Of a DNA stretch of 18,479 nucleotides, positions 9,522 to 18,415 are shown one piece after another. The DNA is taken from positions 1-18,479 of the forward strand of contig JAAAUF010000627.1 in NCBI GenBank assembly GCA_015499985.1, in the 5' to 3' direction. Made by a program: the position numbers and the translations under genes. The notes under the pieces were generated by a model that was not told where the DNA came from, ran no database searches, and saw nothing but the letters and a program-made list of their open reading frames with translations. This DNA is from Haplosporangium gracile (taxonomy: Eukaryota > Mortierellomycota > Mortierellomycetes > Mortierellales > Mortierellaceae). Numbering within the stretch: position 1 is the stretch's first letter; the number at the start of each line of letters is the position of its first letter.

Positions 9522-9669
9522 GTCAGTTCTTTTAGCCCTTATATTTTCGTTTGGTTGCTGCCTTGTTGAGTGACAGTATCGTAAACAGAGGTTCCCTTTT
9601 GGAGCAATCAAGCGCAACCGCTACCGTGAGATTTTTTGCCTGCCAAAAACACGAACCTACGCGTTGTTC

Positions 9670-9675
9670 CACGTG
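9670..9675. promoter_or_regulatory. CACGTG E-box palindrome
   Basis: A perfect CACGTG about 190 bp upstream of the ATG at 9866. In fungi this core is bound by bHLH factors such as Cbf1- or Pho4-type proteins. A single six-base match may be chance. Confidence 0.25.
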
Positions 9676-9865
9676 ATGCTTGCCAACCAACGCTCAAGCG
9701 ACAATCTCCTTTTTTTTTAAATCTTCACCCCCTCGCGCACTGCTCCTTATCTCCTTTGCCCCCATTTTGTCCCTTTTTTGCACTTCAGAAACAAAACACT
9801 TAGCCAGACACACGAGCCTATCGTCAAACAAGGAAAACAAACAACAACCACAACAACAACCAATC

Positions 9866-11663
9866 ATGGTCGAACTTGGAACAACACAACCTCCCAAATA
9901 CTCGGCCCCTGCGTCCTTTGGTTCCGTCAGGCAACGACACCCAACCACCCAGTTCACCAACGCCACCTCCACCACACAGTCGGAATCAGATCCGCAACCT
10001 CTAGAATCACCCTCGCCCTTGCGGGAACAAGGAGAAGGAGACGTGGAAAAACAGTCTTTCTCAACCTTGCTCAAAGCATATGTGATGCGTCCATTGCGTT
10101 GCTTGTCTATCCTGGCAGTTGTTTTGGTTTTGCTCTGGATGTCAGCGTCCCTTTGGCTTTCGATTGCTTGTGAGGCCAACTTTAAGAATGTCCACGACCG
10201 ACGCTGCTGGTCAAGAACCTCACGATGCCTCCTCAGAGGGATCGAGTTCCTTTTCGGGGTCGTCGTTGTCACGCATGAGGACTGAGATGCCCGATTTCAC
10301 CTATCTCGTCAACAAGCAGGCGGCCATGTTTGAGGCCTTTTCACAATTCCTCTCCTCCCTCAACACGCCTATCGTTCTCGACGACAAGTGCAGCGACCCG
10401 TACCCGGAGCACGATGACAGCAGAAGCGATGACGATCAAGGCAACACGGAGGGGGATCCTTACGGACTCGAAGCTCGCATGGCAGCATCCGGAAAAGAGT
10501 TTTTGCCTCTATATATGGCGATGAAGACGTCAGAGCTCGCGGTGATCGATCTAAAGGTGGCAGCCAAGCATTCGCTCCTGCCGCCCGATACACGGACGCT
10601 TTTGGTCGACCATCTGGGAGACTATCAAATGGCGGCCAAAGCCCACACCCGGAAACTGCAGTTCTTGGAGACAAGGAACAAAGGGTGGGTTGAGAGCGGT
10701 ATTGTGCGCAATGTATTCTTGAGTGCGGAGCTGAAACGACTCGAGAAGATGTCAAGCAAGCGATATGTGGTTTGGACTCGTTTATGCCATTTCTTTTGCG
10801 CCCTTCCTCGTTCCAACGACCGTCGTCTCCATGGTAAGCAAGCCTTCAAGGCAATTTTATATCTTGTTTTAAACAAGCCTTTCGAAAAGGAGATGATGAA
10901 TGGAGAACTAACTCGTGTACTCTATTATTTACCTTTCTTTCCTATCCAGCTCATAAAATCGCATCCGTCGAAAAGAAACTGGATCGATTGTTCTTTAGCG
11001 TCTTGAAGGAAGACCGCAAGCAGTTGCGTATGACGATTTTGCAGGTCCAAGAATTGCAAAAAAGGTAAGTCGTGCTGCGTGATTATTTTTTTTTTGTTTG
11101 AAGCATGGTCCCACAGCAATTTTGCATGAACGCAAAAGGACTGATATTCTTTGTGCACCCTCTTGTCTCGATTATTTTACGCCCTTCAAATTAGCCTCGA
11201 CGACATGGACCAAACGCGCCAGTCTCTTCAGGACATTCTGGGTCGTGAACGCGGACACCAGGAACAACTGCAACGCGACATTATGGCGTATGTATGGACA
11301 CACCTCGGAGGTCACCAGTTCGAGCAAGAAACCTACCGAAAGAACCTCGCGCTACTGAGGAGCATGAACAAGCAGCAAAAGCGGACAGGCGGACATCTTC
11401 AGTGGATTCTCTTGGAGTTGACAGAGTTTGAAGCAGAGCTGATGTTGTTGTGGGAACGTATGGTCGATGAAGGAGTCTTTGAGGCTCAGGAAGGTGGCCG
11501 CGAGGGACAGGGACAGAAGACAACCAAGAGAGCAACAAAATCGCCTTTACCAGATCAGAGAGCAAACGGCCAAAAGAAGTCGACCATCTCACTGCAAGAT
11601 GAGATCGACCAGATTGAGTCCGTGACGAACAATCTGAAGGTAAGGAAAGTTATACCTTTCTAG
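9866..11663 (+). CDS. Single-pass membrane protein with coiled-coil region; apparent frameshift near 10170-10190
   Basis: The first frame (ATG 9866, context AATCATGG) gives a Ser/Pro/Gln-rich N-terminus and one strong membrane helix (SILAVVLVLLWMSASLWLSI, about residues 83-102). It then loses sense and stops at 10285. The frame one base away takes over from about 10188 (ATG in GAATGTCC) and reads well through three exons: 10188..10833, 10950..11064 and 11195..11663, with introns of 116 and 130 nt (GTAAGC and GTAAGT donors). From 10188 alone the product is 409 aa; with the membrane part about 516. The second part has an acidic patch, a helical region with SELAVIDLKVAAKHS, and long coiled-coil segments around the exon junctions. 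No intron I tried joins the two frames without creating a stop. Either a one-base indel (error or mutation) or a separate start at 10188 explains this. I do not recognise a named family. Confidence 0.6.
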
Positions 11664-11816
11664 GTTCTCGCATGCCACCAGTCCCAGTCCACACTCCTAC
11701 CGCCATCAAGTGACTCGATCGAGAAAAAAAAATTGCCATAAAACGCGTGAAGAGAAAAAAAATGCAAATGGTAAGATGTTTAATAGTAAGGGGGAAAAGT
11801 GGTATGTGTATCGTTT
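11664..11816. other. Convergent 3' flank
   Basis: These 153 bp lie between the ends of two converging genes. The last plus-strand coding bases carry a GTAAGG that could act as a donor at 11640, but the nearest TAG acceptor would make a 24-nt intron, so I kept the simple stop at 11661-11663. Confidence 0.45.
11779..11784 (-). terminator. ATTAAA poly(A) signal candidate of the SMAP-domain gene
   Basis: TTTAAT on the plus strand reads ATTAAA, a common variant signal, 33 nt past the minus-strand stop at 11817-11819. Confidence 0.35.
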
Positions 11817-13155
11817 TTAGTAACCGAAGCCAAGACCGACGCTCTTGCCCTTCTTCATCTGCTGCTTGATCTTGAGTCCCTCCTTGAACTGCTTCTCCAG
11901 GTCACGGGTCACTTGTCGTCCCACCATGCTATCGATCGCCGAATCCACGTTGGTATGTGTTGATGAAGACGGGCCAAGAGAAGCCAATGATCCAAACAAT
12001 CCACCCTTCTTGACCGCCGGTGCAGTAGCTCCATCGGCATTCTTCTTGGCTCCGAGAAGGCGCAAGAACTTGTCGTTTTGCTTCTCATTACCTAGATCTG
12101 CTTGGCTCCAATCGTTCCATCGCTTCTCAACTGCTGGTGCTAGCGGTGCTGGTGCTGGTGTGGGCTCGGGTGTTGACTTCTTCTCCTTCTTCTCCTTCTT
12201 CTCCTTCTTCTCCTTCTTTTCCTTCTTTTCCTTCTTTTCCTCCTTCTCAGCCTTCTCAGCCTTCTCAACCTTCTGAACCTTCTCGGACTTCTCGGACTTG
12301 TCCTTCTTCTCCTTCTTCTCAGGCTTGGTTTCTTTGTCCTTCTTTTCAGACTTCTCCTTCTTCTCCTTCTTCATCTCCTCCTTGACATCCTCAGTATCGA
12401 CATCCATGGGCACAGCAGCGGTCTCCTCCTTGGCAGCCTTCTTCTCCTTCTTCTCCTTCTTCTCCTTCTTCTCCTTCTTCTCCTTCTTCTCCTTCTTCTC
12501 CTTCTTCTCAGTCTTATCCTTCTTGTCCTTCTTCTCAGACTTCTCCTTCTTGTCCTTCTTCTCAGACTTCTCCTTCTTGTCCGCCTTGTCCTTCTTCTTC
12601 TCCTTCTTCTCCTTCTTGTCGACCTTCACGACCTGAACAGGGGTATCCTCCATCTCTAAATGGACATTTCCGTAAAGATAATGTAAAAGGTACGAGTCAG
12701 CGCACCGTCGAGAGTCAAGATCTGCTTTGAACGTTTTTCCATGATTTTGTTTTTTTGTTTTTTTGTTTTTGTTTTGAGAGTTGAATCCACGGCAGCATCG
12801 ACAAGGGGTCTTGCGCTTGTATCCTGTATTCATCCTGTAAGATACAAACAAAGCCAACAGCAGAGCTCCTCCACCTCCTACAGGTACCATACTGTGTCGA
12901 GTCCGGATCGACTCTTGCTGATACTTTCACGCGCTGTCCTTTCCGGCTTTCAGAGAAAACGTCGTTCTTCGTGTTTTGAAGAAAGAGAAAAAAAAAGAAA
13001 AAAAAATCTTTGTCGTCCTCCTGCTTGCTATTGTGCAGCTGTCCTGCCTGTGGAAAAGTTATATCCGTTGGTTTGCTCCTGCTCCTGAAAGAATAAAAAA
13101 AAAAAGACGACATGGCCTTACCCTCCGCAGTGCGCTTCTTTCCTGAGACTGCCAT
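11817..13155 (-). CDS. Lysine-rich KEKE-repeat protein with SMAP-type C-terminal domain (2 exons, 290 aa)
   Basis: Exon 1 (13155..13122) encodes just 11 residues from an ATG in an excellent context (ACCATGGC); exon 2 is 12655..11817. The junction, GTAAGG donor to TTTAG acceptor, yields GKKRTAEEMEDTP in frame. Residues 21-171 are Lys/Glu repeats (KEKKEKK type) with Asp and Ser, and one acidic break (VPMDVDTEDVKEE). A Pro/Ala linker follows. Then comes RWNDWSQADLGNEK with DKFLRLLGAKK (about 190-216), which fits the small acidic protein (SMAP) domain, also found at the end of lysine-rich nucleolar proteins such as KNOP1. The tail ends GKSVGLGFGY. The basic composition suggests nuclear or nucleolar location and RNA or ribosome-biogenesis partners; that is inference from family and composition. 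The second in-frame ATG at 12653 could serve as a start if the intron were retained. Confidence 0.78.
12170..12620. repeat. CTT/CTC-rich tandem repeat coding for KEKE
   Basis: Near-tandem TTCTCC units, in 9- to 15-nt periods, cover about 450 bp; the minus strand reads AAG/GAG and codes for Lys/Glu. The most regular block is near 12440-12510 with a TCCTTCTTC unit. It also creates long Ser/Phe-only false frames on the plus strand. Confidence 0.8.
12656..13121 (-). other. 466-nt intron of the SMAP-domain gene
   Basis: This intron is several times longer than any other in the window (84-177 nt) and lies after only 11 codons. It contains several A and T homopolymer runs. A small extra exon or alternative splice form inside it cannot be excluded, but a direct join keeps frame. 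Confidence 0.6.
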
Positions 13156-13403
13156 GGTTGATGTCTTGTAGTTGAGTTGGTCGAACGGGCGATGGTTATT
13201 AAGAAAAAAAGGAATGAACGTTGCAACTCTGAAGCAAGGTCCAAAAAAAAAAAGAAAAAGAAAATCAATCTGCCAAGCCACAAACCAAACAACATTCTCA
13301 TTCCAGAATGCATTTTGAACACATTGACTATCAGAGCCGGCACCAGCCCAATATCTTTCAGAAAACAAACAAACGGCATCCAAATTATGGTCAAGAATGA
13401 GTA

Positions 13404-13409
13404 TTTATT
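13404..13409 (-). terminator. AATAAA poly(A) signal of the GATA-factor gene
   Basis: TTTATT on the plus strand, 48 nt past the minus-strand stop at 13457-13459. Confidence 0.5.
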
Positions 13410-13456
13410 GTCCAAAAGAAAATAGAAAGGGGGTTAAAAAGATAAAAAAAAGAGGA

Positions 13457-15274
13457 CTAGAAGAGATGATCGAGGCTTGACTGGTCGGGTTCAGTGCTGG
13501 CAAGAAGGCGGTTGCGCAAGACACCGCATCGGCTCTCGAGGATCGAGAGGAACCGGTTCATCTGGTGCGCGTTCATCTGCGAGACCATATCCGAAAACTT
13601 AGTCTCATCCATGATTGCGTTGCCAGACAGCTTCTGCGCAACAGTTCCAGCGGCACCAGTAGGAGCAGCAGCAACAACGACGACAGCAGGAGCAGGAGCA
13701 GGGGAGGGGGCAAGGATGGAAGTGGGGGCAGCGACGAGGGTGGGGATCTCCTGCTGCTGCGCGGGTGCTTCTTGGACCTCCATCTCCTCCTCACTATCGC
13801 TCGAGTGGACAGAGGGTGCGGGGCAACCTTGAAGAGCCTGAGCCCTACGAGTCATCTCCTGGATCAAAGAAGCCTCAATCGACGATGACTCCTCGGTAGA
13901 GACAACACCGGAGGCAATCGAGGCACTCTTGACCTCGGCGGCCTGGGCCTGGACCTTGGCTTGGACTTGAACGTGAACCATGGCCAATGCCTGGGCTTGA
14001 GCCTGAGCCTGCTGAGCAAGGTTGCCTCCCCAATCACGACGACGGCGCGAGATCTTGGACTTGCGCATGGTCACAGGGCGGGCACGCTTGTGCAGCTTGG
14101 CATAGAGGCCGCAGGCGTTGCAGATGGGCTCGCCAGCATCGTTCTTGCGCCAGAGGGGGGTCTGCGTCTGCGAGCAGTTGGCGCACTCGATACCTTGCTT
14201 GGCGGTCATCAGGGGTGGGTTAATCTTTTGCTCCGCTGGGCGAAGAAGAGCCTCTGAGTACATCTTGGTCAAGGCAGGCAAAGAGACAGTATTGCTGCTG
14301 CCTGAATCAGAGTCGCTCTCGGACGACGACGAAGACTCGGCAGCCACTCCGTTGCTGTTGGTGGGACGGGCATAGGGCATGGCACCCATGCGGACGTCGG
14401 CCAAAACGGTTGGCAGCTTATGGCGGACATTCAGAGGGCGGTGGGCGCCATATTGCTTGTAGTACAATCCACAGGCGTTGCAGAGCGAGTGCCTGCGGTC
14501 GGGAGTCCTGCGCCAAAGAGGGGTTTGGGTAACATTACAGTTGAAGCAGACGAGCTTGCGCGAAGACTTGGGAGCCTTGGGTGCGTTACTCTCCTGGCAG
14601 GACGACTCTGGGCTGGATGATCGCTCAACGTGGGCCGACGTGGTCGAAGAAGGAGACGGAGGCGCGCTGATGGTATCCGAAGCTGCATCGATCTTGTCCA
14701 TATCCTCCCCCTGAGAAGCCGACTCTTCCCTCTGCATTTGAGAGAGATAACGTGCGAGGTTCTGGGCGTCTGACTGTTGCGTCCTGACCAAATGCTCCTG
14801 CTCCTCACGTCGCTTCGCCTCCTCGAACTGCTGTTGTTGCTGAAGCTGGGCCTGTGCTTGAGTGGCGGTCTCCATTTGAGCCATGGCGGAAAAGTCCCAT
14901 CGTTGCTGCTGGAGCTGCTGCGTGTAGGCCAGGTTCTGGGCGGCAAGGTAGGCATGAAGAAGGGCTGCTTGACGGGCTGTTTCGTTAGCTGACGATTTGA
15001 CACTGGCGGCAATGGACTGCTCTTGAAGGGCCTGCTCAAAGGAAGACGAGGCAGCTGAGAAGTCGTTGAAGCAATATGCATCCAGGTTGGGGCTGTGCTG
15101 TTCCGATGCCGAGGATTGGATGGAAAGGACGGGCGAGTGGGACCTGTCGGAGAAGGAAGAGTAGTCGAGGACATCCTCGGCGGAGAGCAGGGAAGAGTGG
15201 TTATTAACCCAAGCGTCGGTTGCGTCGTTGGCCTGGCCAGAGGAGACCGAGGCGGGGGAGTGAGCGGCAAACAT
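13457..15274 (-). CDS. GATA-type zinc-finger transcription factor with two fingers (605 aa, single exon)
   Basis: Nuclear DNA-binding regulator expected to bind GATA sites. Finger 1: C243, C246, C265, C268 with an 18-residue loop (QTPLWRRTPDRRHSLCNACG). Finger 2: C364, C367, C385, C388 with a 17-residue loop (QTPLWRKNDAGEPICNACG). Finger 2 is followed by a strongly basic tail (MRKSKISRRRRDW, about 403-415), as in fungal GATA factors, and finger 1 by HRPLNVRHK. The N-terminus is Ser-rich, then Gln/Ala-rich (115-185), typical of activation regions; a Ser/Asp acidic patch lies at 313-326. The end holds a helical motif (MNRFLSILESRCGVLRNRLL). The 96-residue linker between fingers has no Cys cluster of the kind seen in iron-sensing SRE/Fep1 GATA factors, so I do not assign it to that group. 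Nitrogen, light or developmental roles cannot be told apart here. I saw no intron. Confidence 0.9.
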   Translation of the reverse strand: MFAAHSPASVSSGQANDATDAWVNNHSSLLSAEDVLDYSSFSDRSHSPVLSIQSSASEQHSPNLDAYCFNDFSAASSSFEQALQEQSIAASVKSSANETARQAALLHAYLAAQNLAYTQQLQQQRWDFSAMAQMETATQAQAQLQQQQQFEEAKRREEQEHLVRTQQSDAQNLARYLSQMQREESASQGEDMDKIDAASDTISAPPSPSSTTSAHVERSSSPESSCQESNAPKAPKSSRKLVCFNCNVTQTPLWRRTPDRRHSLCNACGLYYKQYGAHRPLNVRHKLPTVLADVRMGAMPYARPTNSNGVAAESSSSSESDSDSGSSNTVSLPALTKMYSEALLRPAEQKINPPLMTAKQGIECANCSQTQTPLWRKNDAGEPICNACGLYAKLHKRARPVTMRKSKISRRRRDWGGNLAQQAQAQAQALAMVHVQVQAKVQAQAAEVKSASIASGVVSTEESSSIEASLIQEMTRRAQALQGCPAPSVHSSDSEEEMEVQEAPAQQQEIPTLVAAPTSILAPSPAPAPAVVVVAAAPTGAAGTVAQKLSGNAIMDETKFSDMVSQMNAHQMNRFLSILESRCGVLRNRLLASTEPDQSSLDHLF

Positions 15275-16264
15275 GTGGAAAAAAAGTAACGTGATCTCTC
15301 GGATGACGAAGACAGAGAGAAAAAAAATTGATATTAAGGGTGCTTTTCACACTCGACTCGGGAGAGCAAGAAAAAAAAGGAAGGGGAGATGATAATGAGA
15401 TTGGGTCGGTTGGGAAAGTGGAACGATAAGCGTCGTATGTGTTGGTTGAAACGCCAGTTGTAGGATGAAAGAGGGGCAGACGAAGGTCGGTGTTGGTAGG
15501 TTGGTTGTTGTAGGGTGGATATTGTTGCGGGTTCGATATGTAAAAAAAAGTAGTTTAAAGGGTGTTTTCTGCTGTGTACTCAGCGCTGGATCAGTCGACC
15601 TCGCGGCCAACGTGGCCACCAGAGGTAAGGTAGAAGTATGCCATTGTGAATAAAAATAAAAAAAAAAGAAAAAAGAGTGGGAAAAAAGGTATCAACTAGA
15701 GTGCCTGTCGGTTAGGGTCTAGTAAAAGGGGGGTTATTGTTGATTACTGTGATGAATAAAAAAAAAAAAAGGGTAAAAGAAGAGTTGTGAACAAGAATGT
15801 TTTATATGATCGAGCTGGTTAAAGAGAGGTAACCTCTAGTCCGCAGTGGTAGTTATTGTTTCCCCTGGCGGTCTATCTGTCAATAGAAATCCAAGAGGGA
15901 AAAGAAGGGCAGGTGGTGTGCACCAAAGAGGAGAATCCTGGTGAGGAGGATGGGGGACGAAGAAAGGATGAAGAGAAGAAAAGAAAAAGAGAAAAGAAGA
16001 GACAAAACGAGTCAGGTTTGACAAAAGGGAAAATGGCGCAAATGGGGACAACGTACAACGCTTTCGTTACTTCAACAAAATACGTACATATCGATTCATA
16101 GTCTATCACTATTCATCTACACACTACACTACACGACATCCACCTCAACCCTCTCCCATTCGCAATTCACGCTGGACCCACATGTCAACTTCCATTTCCC
16201 GTTCTACTGCTTTTTCCTTATCAAGGTTCAGCCAGAAAAAGAGGCGAAAAAAAGGGCAGAAGAT
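15275..16264. promoter_or_regulatory. Leader/promoter region of the GATA gene and 3' flank of UPF0415 gene
   Basis: About 1 kb without a convincing gene. Next to 15274 it should hold the leader and promoter of the GATA gene. It is rich in A-runs on the plus strand. Open frames on both strands (15347-15619, 15836-16109) are low in complexity and lack any domain. A polypurine mirror repeat inside is listed separately. Confidence 0.5.
15972..16002. repeat. Polypurine mirror repeat
   Basis: A pure A/G stretch of 33 nt (15970-16002) in which 15972-15984 and 15990-16002 are exact mirror images, 13 nt each, around a 5-nt spacer. Such tracts can form triplex (H-)DNA in vitro. The wider purine-rich stretch runs from about 15890 to 16010. 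Confidence 0.65.
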
Positions 16265-16270
16265 TTTATT
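16265..16270 (-). terminator. AATAAA poly(A) signal of the UPF0415 gene
   Basis: TTTATT on the plus strand, 12 nt past the minus-strand TGA at 16283-16285. Confidence 0.5.
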
Positions 16271-16282
16271 TTTCTCTTCTGC

Positions 16283-18415
16283 TCAATTAGTCGATTGGTG
16301 CGGGTCCCGGACAAGTTTGGCTTCTGCTAACGATCGAGCCCCGTGGAACCACACACTCATCTCGCTCGGCACCTGCCCAGTCCTAGTCACCGTCCGGTGC
16401 CCCAATGCATTGGCCGTCAAAATCGTCGATCGGGCATTCGACGCCGTCAAGAAGATCTTGGAGTGCAGCTCATTCATATTGATATCCTTTCGCTTCATTC
16501 CAGGTGTTGGAGATGCGGGCATGGTTGACGGTGCCGACAGTGACCAAGACGGGCTGCCAGGGTGGGATGACCCTTGCTCTTCTTCGGCATCTTCCTTGAC
16601 CTCCTCTGTCGTTGCTGTTGATGCTGGTAGTGATGTTGTTGCCTCCGAGATCTTGATAGACTCAATGTTCGCCTGGTCAAGAATATCCTCAATAACATCC
16701 ACCCGAGGTGGTCCGCTAGCAAATACACCATACTGCTGTGCCCAATCCGATCCTCGGATCCACCTCTCTCGAATTCCGATCTCATCCTCCTCACCCTCAA
16801 TCTCTCCGTCCCCTCCCGGCACTATCGCTGTTGTTGCTGAAGTCATAGACTCTAATCGTGTGGCATCACGAGGGTCATGAATCATCACACGACCTCGCCA
16901 CTTTTCCTCAGGTCCACCAATAACGCTTATAATAGCTTTGAAACGCGTGGCGGCTGTCTTGGTCATCACCAACCTCTCCCGTCCCTCAAAGATCTTGGCC
17001 AGCAGAGGCAATAATGGCTGATCGTGTTCCTGCTGCGCCTGGAGGACGAGTGGCGGAGATGTAAAAAGGGTAGGGTCCGGCCGAATCGTATGGCACAGAA
17101 AACTGCTAAGGGCCATCAGGGTGGTGATGTCGAGGTGCAACGTCTTTGAAAAGAGAACCATATCATCGACAGACTGTGGGATTGAAAAGGGCACGAATGC
17201 CTCGTCCATGGGTGTTGTTGATGCCGAGGTTGTTGTCGCGTCCGAATCGACTGGTCCAAAGTGAACATTGACAGGGAACACCTCTACAGTCCCATCCTCG
17301 ATTGATTGTGCGACACTGCCTGTGCGGACTGACTTTTGAATCATCTCCTTTAATGGGATCGATTCTTCTGGAAGGATTCCCGCAAATTGAAGAGCCACTT
17401 GGGGGCGGTGCGTGTAATGGAGCCGATTTTGGTCCGCCGCGAGCACCAGACTGCGGGTCAGCAAAACCATGTCGGCATGAGTGTCCTTGCTCACACGGAT
17501 AGGTTTGACCGTACGCCGACGGCTGTTGTTGTTGCCCTGAGTAGTCAATCCATGATTCCCGCCGTTCTCATTAACATCATCCCCATCCTGACTCTCCTCA
17601 TCCTCACTGCTCTCCTTCTGCTCTTCTTCCTCATCGTCACTATCATCCTCCATGCCAGCGTACTCGTGCACAAGGGTTTTGACACTGCCAGCATTGATCC
17701 TGAGCCAGCTCTTGCCATGATCCGCCACCAAATCGATCTTGACCTGAAAAGTCAACTCGTTCGAAAGTCCTGTTGACAATGGCTCCAAGGTCAAGAGTTT
17801 CATGATATTTGGCCCTTGTTTTCCTTGTGATACCTTGGAAGACGATTGTCCCCGAAACCGATGCTGTTTATCCTGTGGTGTTGTTAATGTTGTTATTGGA
17901 AGAGCCTTGAACTTTTCCGACGGTTCGATGACGGTGTATGGATCCAGCACATACTTGAACGTCTTATTGATCGCGATGGGGTTCCTGCTGTTGACCAATG
18001 CCGCCACCAGTGATTTTAGATAAGGAACATTTGATGCGCCCATCTGTGCTGGCTTGATCTCCTCCGCTGGAGTTGACGCTACCTATTTTATTAGATTCAA
18101 GTAGAAGTGTGATTAATATATGAGTGCAAAATTAGTGGACGGGTGGGAAAAGAAGGTATTCTTGTCTACTAGCTGTGGAGGTACCGTGTGTTCAAGGTAT
18201 GAAGGCAGTTATTGTTGCCCACTTCCCAAAAGAGCATGGTCCTGGGTTTCCTCATTTACCTTGGTGAGGAACTTTTGTTCAGCGAGCAGGACGGAGGTCA
18301 TTGCCTGGAGTCCGTCGACATCGAGGGTTGGGTTTTGTTGTTTCCATTGGTCGAGGCTGGCTGCGATGTTGTTGCATTCCTGAAGCAGTGATTGTGCCCG
18401 TTGCAAGAGTTCCAT
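16283..18415 (-). CDS. UPF0415 (C7orf25-like, DUF1308) protein (2 exons, 651 aa)
   Basis: Exon 1 is 18415..18260 (52 codons, ATG context ACCATGGA) and exon 2 is 18082..16283; the 177-nt intron has a GTAAAT donor and an ATAG acceptor in phase 0, giving LLAEQKFLTKVAS at the junction. Similarity to human C7orf25, by recall of the family: AEQKFLTKV (44-53), VKIDLVADHGKSWLRI (166-181), HLDITTL (368-374), FKAIISVIGGPEEKWRGRV (433-451), and near the end TILTANALG (605-613) and SVWFHGARSLAEAK (628-641). The human protein is about 420 aa; the extra length here comes from an acidic Asp/Glu/Ser block (196-221), other Ser/Thr-rich inserts, and a Ser/Pro/Glu-rich stretch before the last block. The molecular function of the family is not settled. 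There is no signal peptide or membrane helix, so a soluble intracellular protein is likely. Confidence 0.85.

Larger units (their letters stand above)
8146..9569 (+). pseudogene. Decayed gene for a secreted/surface protein with C-terminal glycine-zipper membrane segment
   Basis: The ATG at 8146 begins a clear signal peptide: hydrophobic core near residues 9-21, then SSTSAAP, a likely cleavage region. The frame is broken by TAG at 8287 (codon 48) and TAG at 8332 (codon 63), yet the protein-like text continues past both (SGCDLP, TVTLVNC). A GTAAGT donor at 8455 and a CATAG acceptor ending at 8552 give a 98-nt intron, but the exon 2 frame that reads like protein (DQKEYSLAINIQPNTLATL) is off by one base. 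Further frame breaks lie between about 8865 and 8960, at and after a run of A7 and T7. After that a Pro/Ser/Thr-rich linker (8943-9245) leads to a Gly-x3-Gly-rich hydrophobic segment (9267-9386). Ancestral role: probably a cell-surface or secreted protein; I do not recognise the family. Sequencing error could explain the frame breaks but hardly two stop codons. Confidence 0.6.

Noticed and set aside
11640..11663. 24-nt intron at the end of the coiled-coil gene
   Set aside because: Far shorter than any other intron here; the direct stop is simpler.
12170..12620. CRISPR-like or satellite array
   Set aside because: The repeats have no unique spacers and are fully explained by Lys/Glu codons.
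12137..12636. Plus-strand Ser/Phe and Ser/Pro repeat frames
   Set aside because: They are the antisense of Lys/Glu repeat codons, with no other support.
12654..12890. Extension of the SMAP-gene exon 2 to an ATG at 12890
   Set aside because: This stretch lies in the intron; the 11-codon first exon at 13155 gives a better start and joins in frame.
13177..13425. Plus-strand Lys-rich frame before the GATA 3' end
   Set aside because: It comes from poly-A runs in intergenic DNA.
14431..15270. Second long minus-strand frame within the GATA gene
   Set aside because: It is an Arg/Ser/Pro-rich shadow, one base off from the frame with two perfect zinc fingers.
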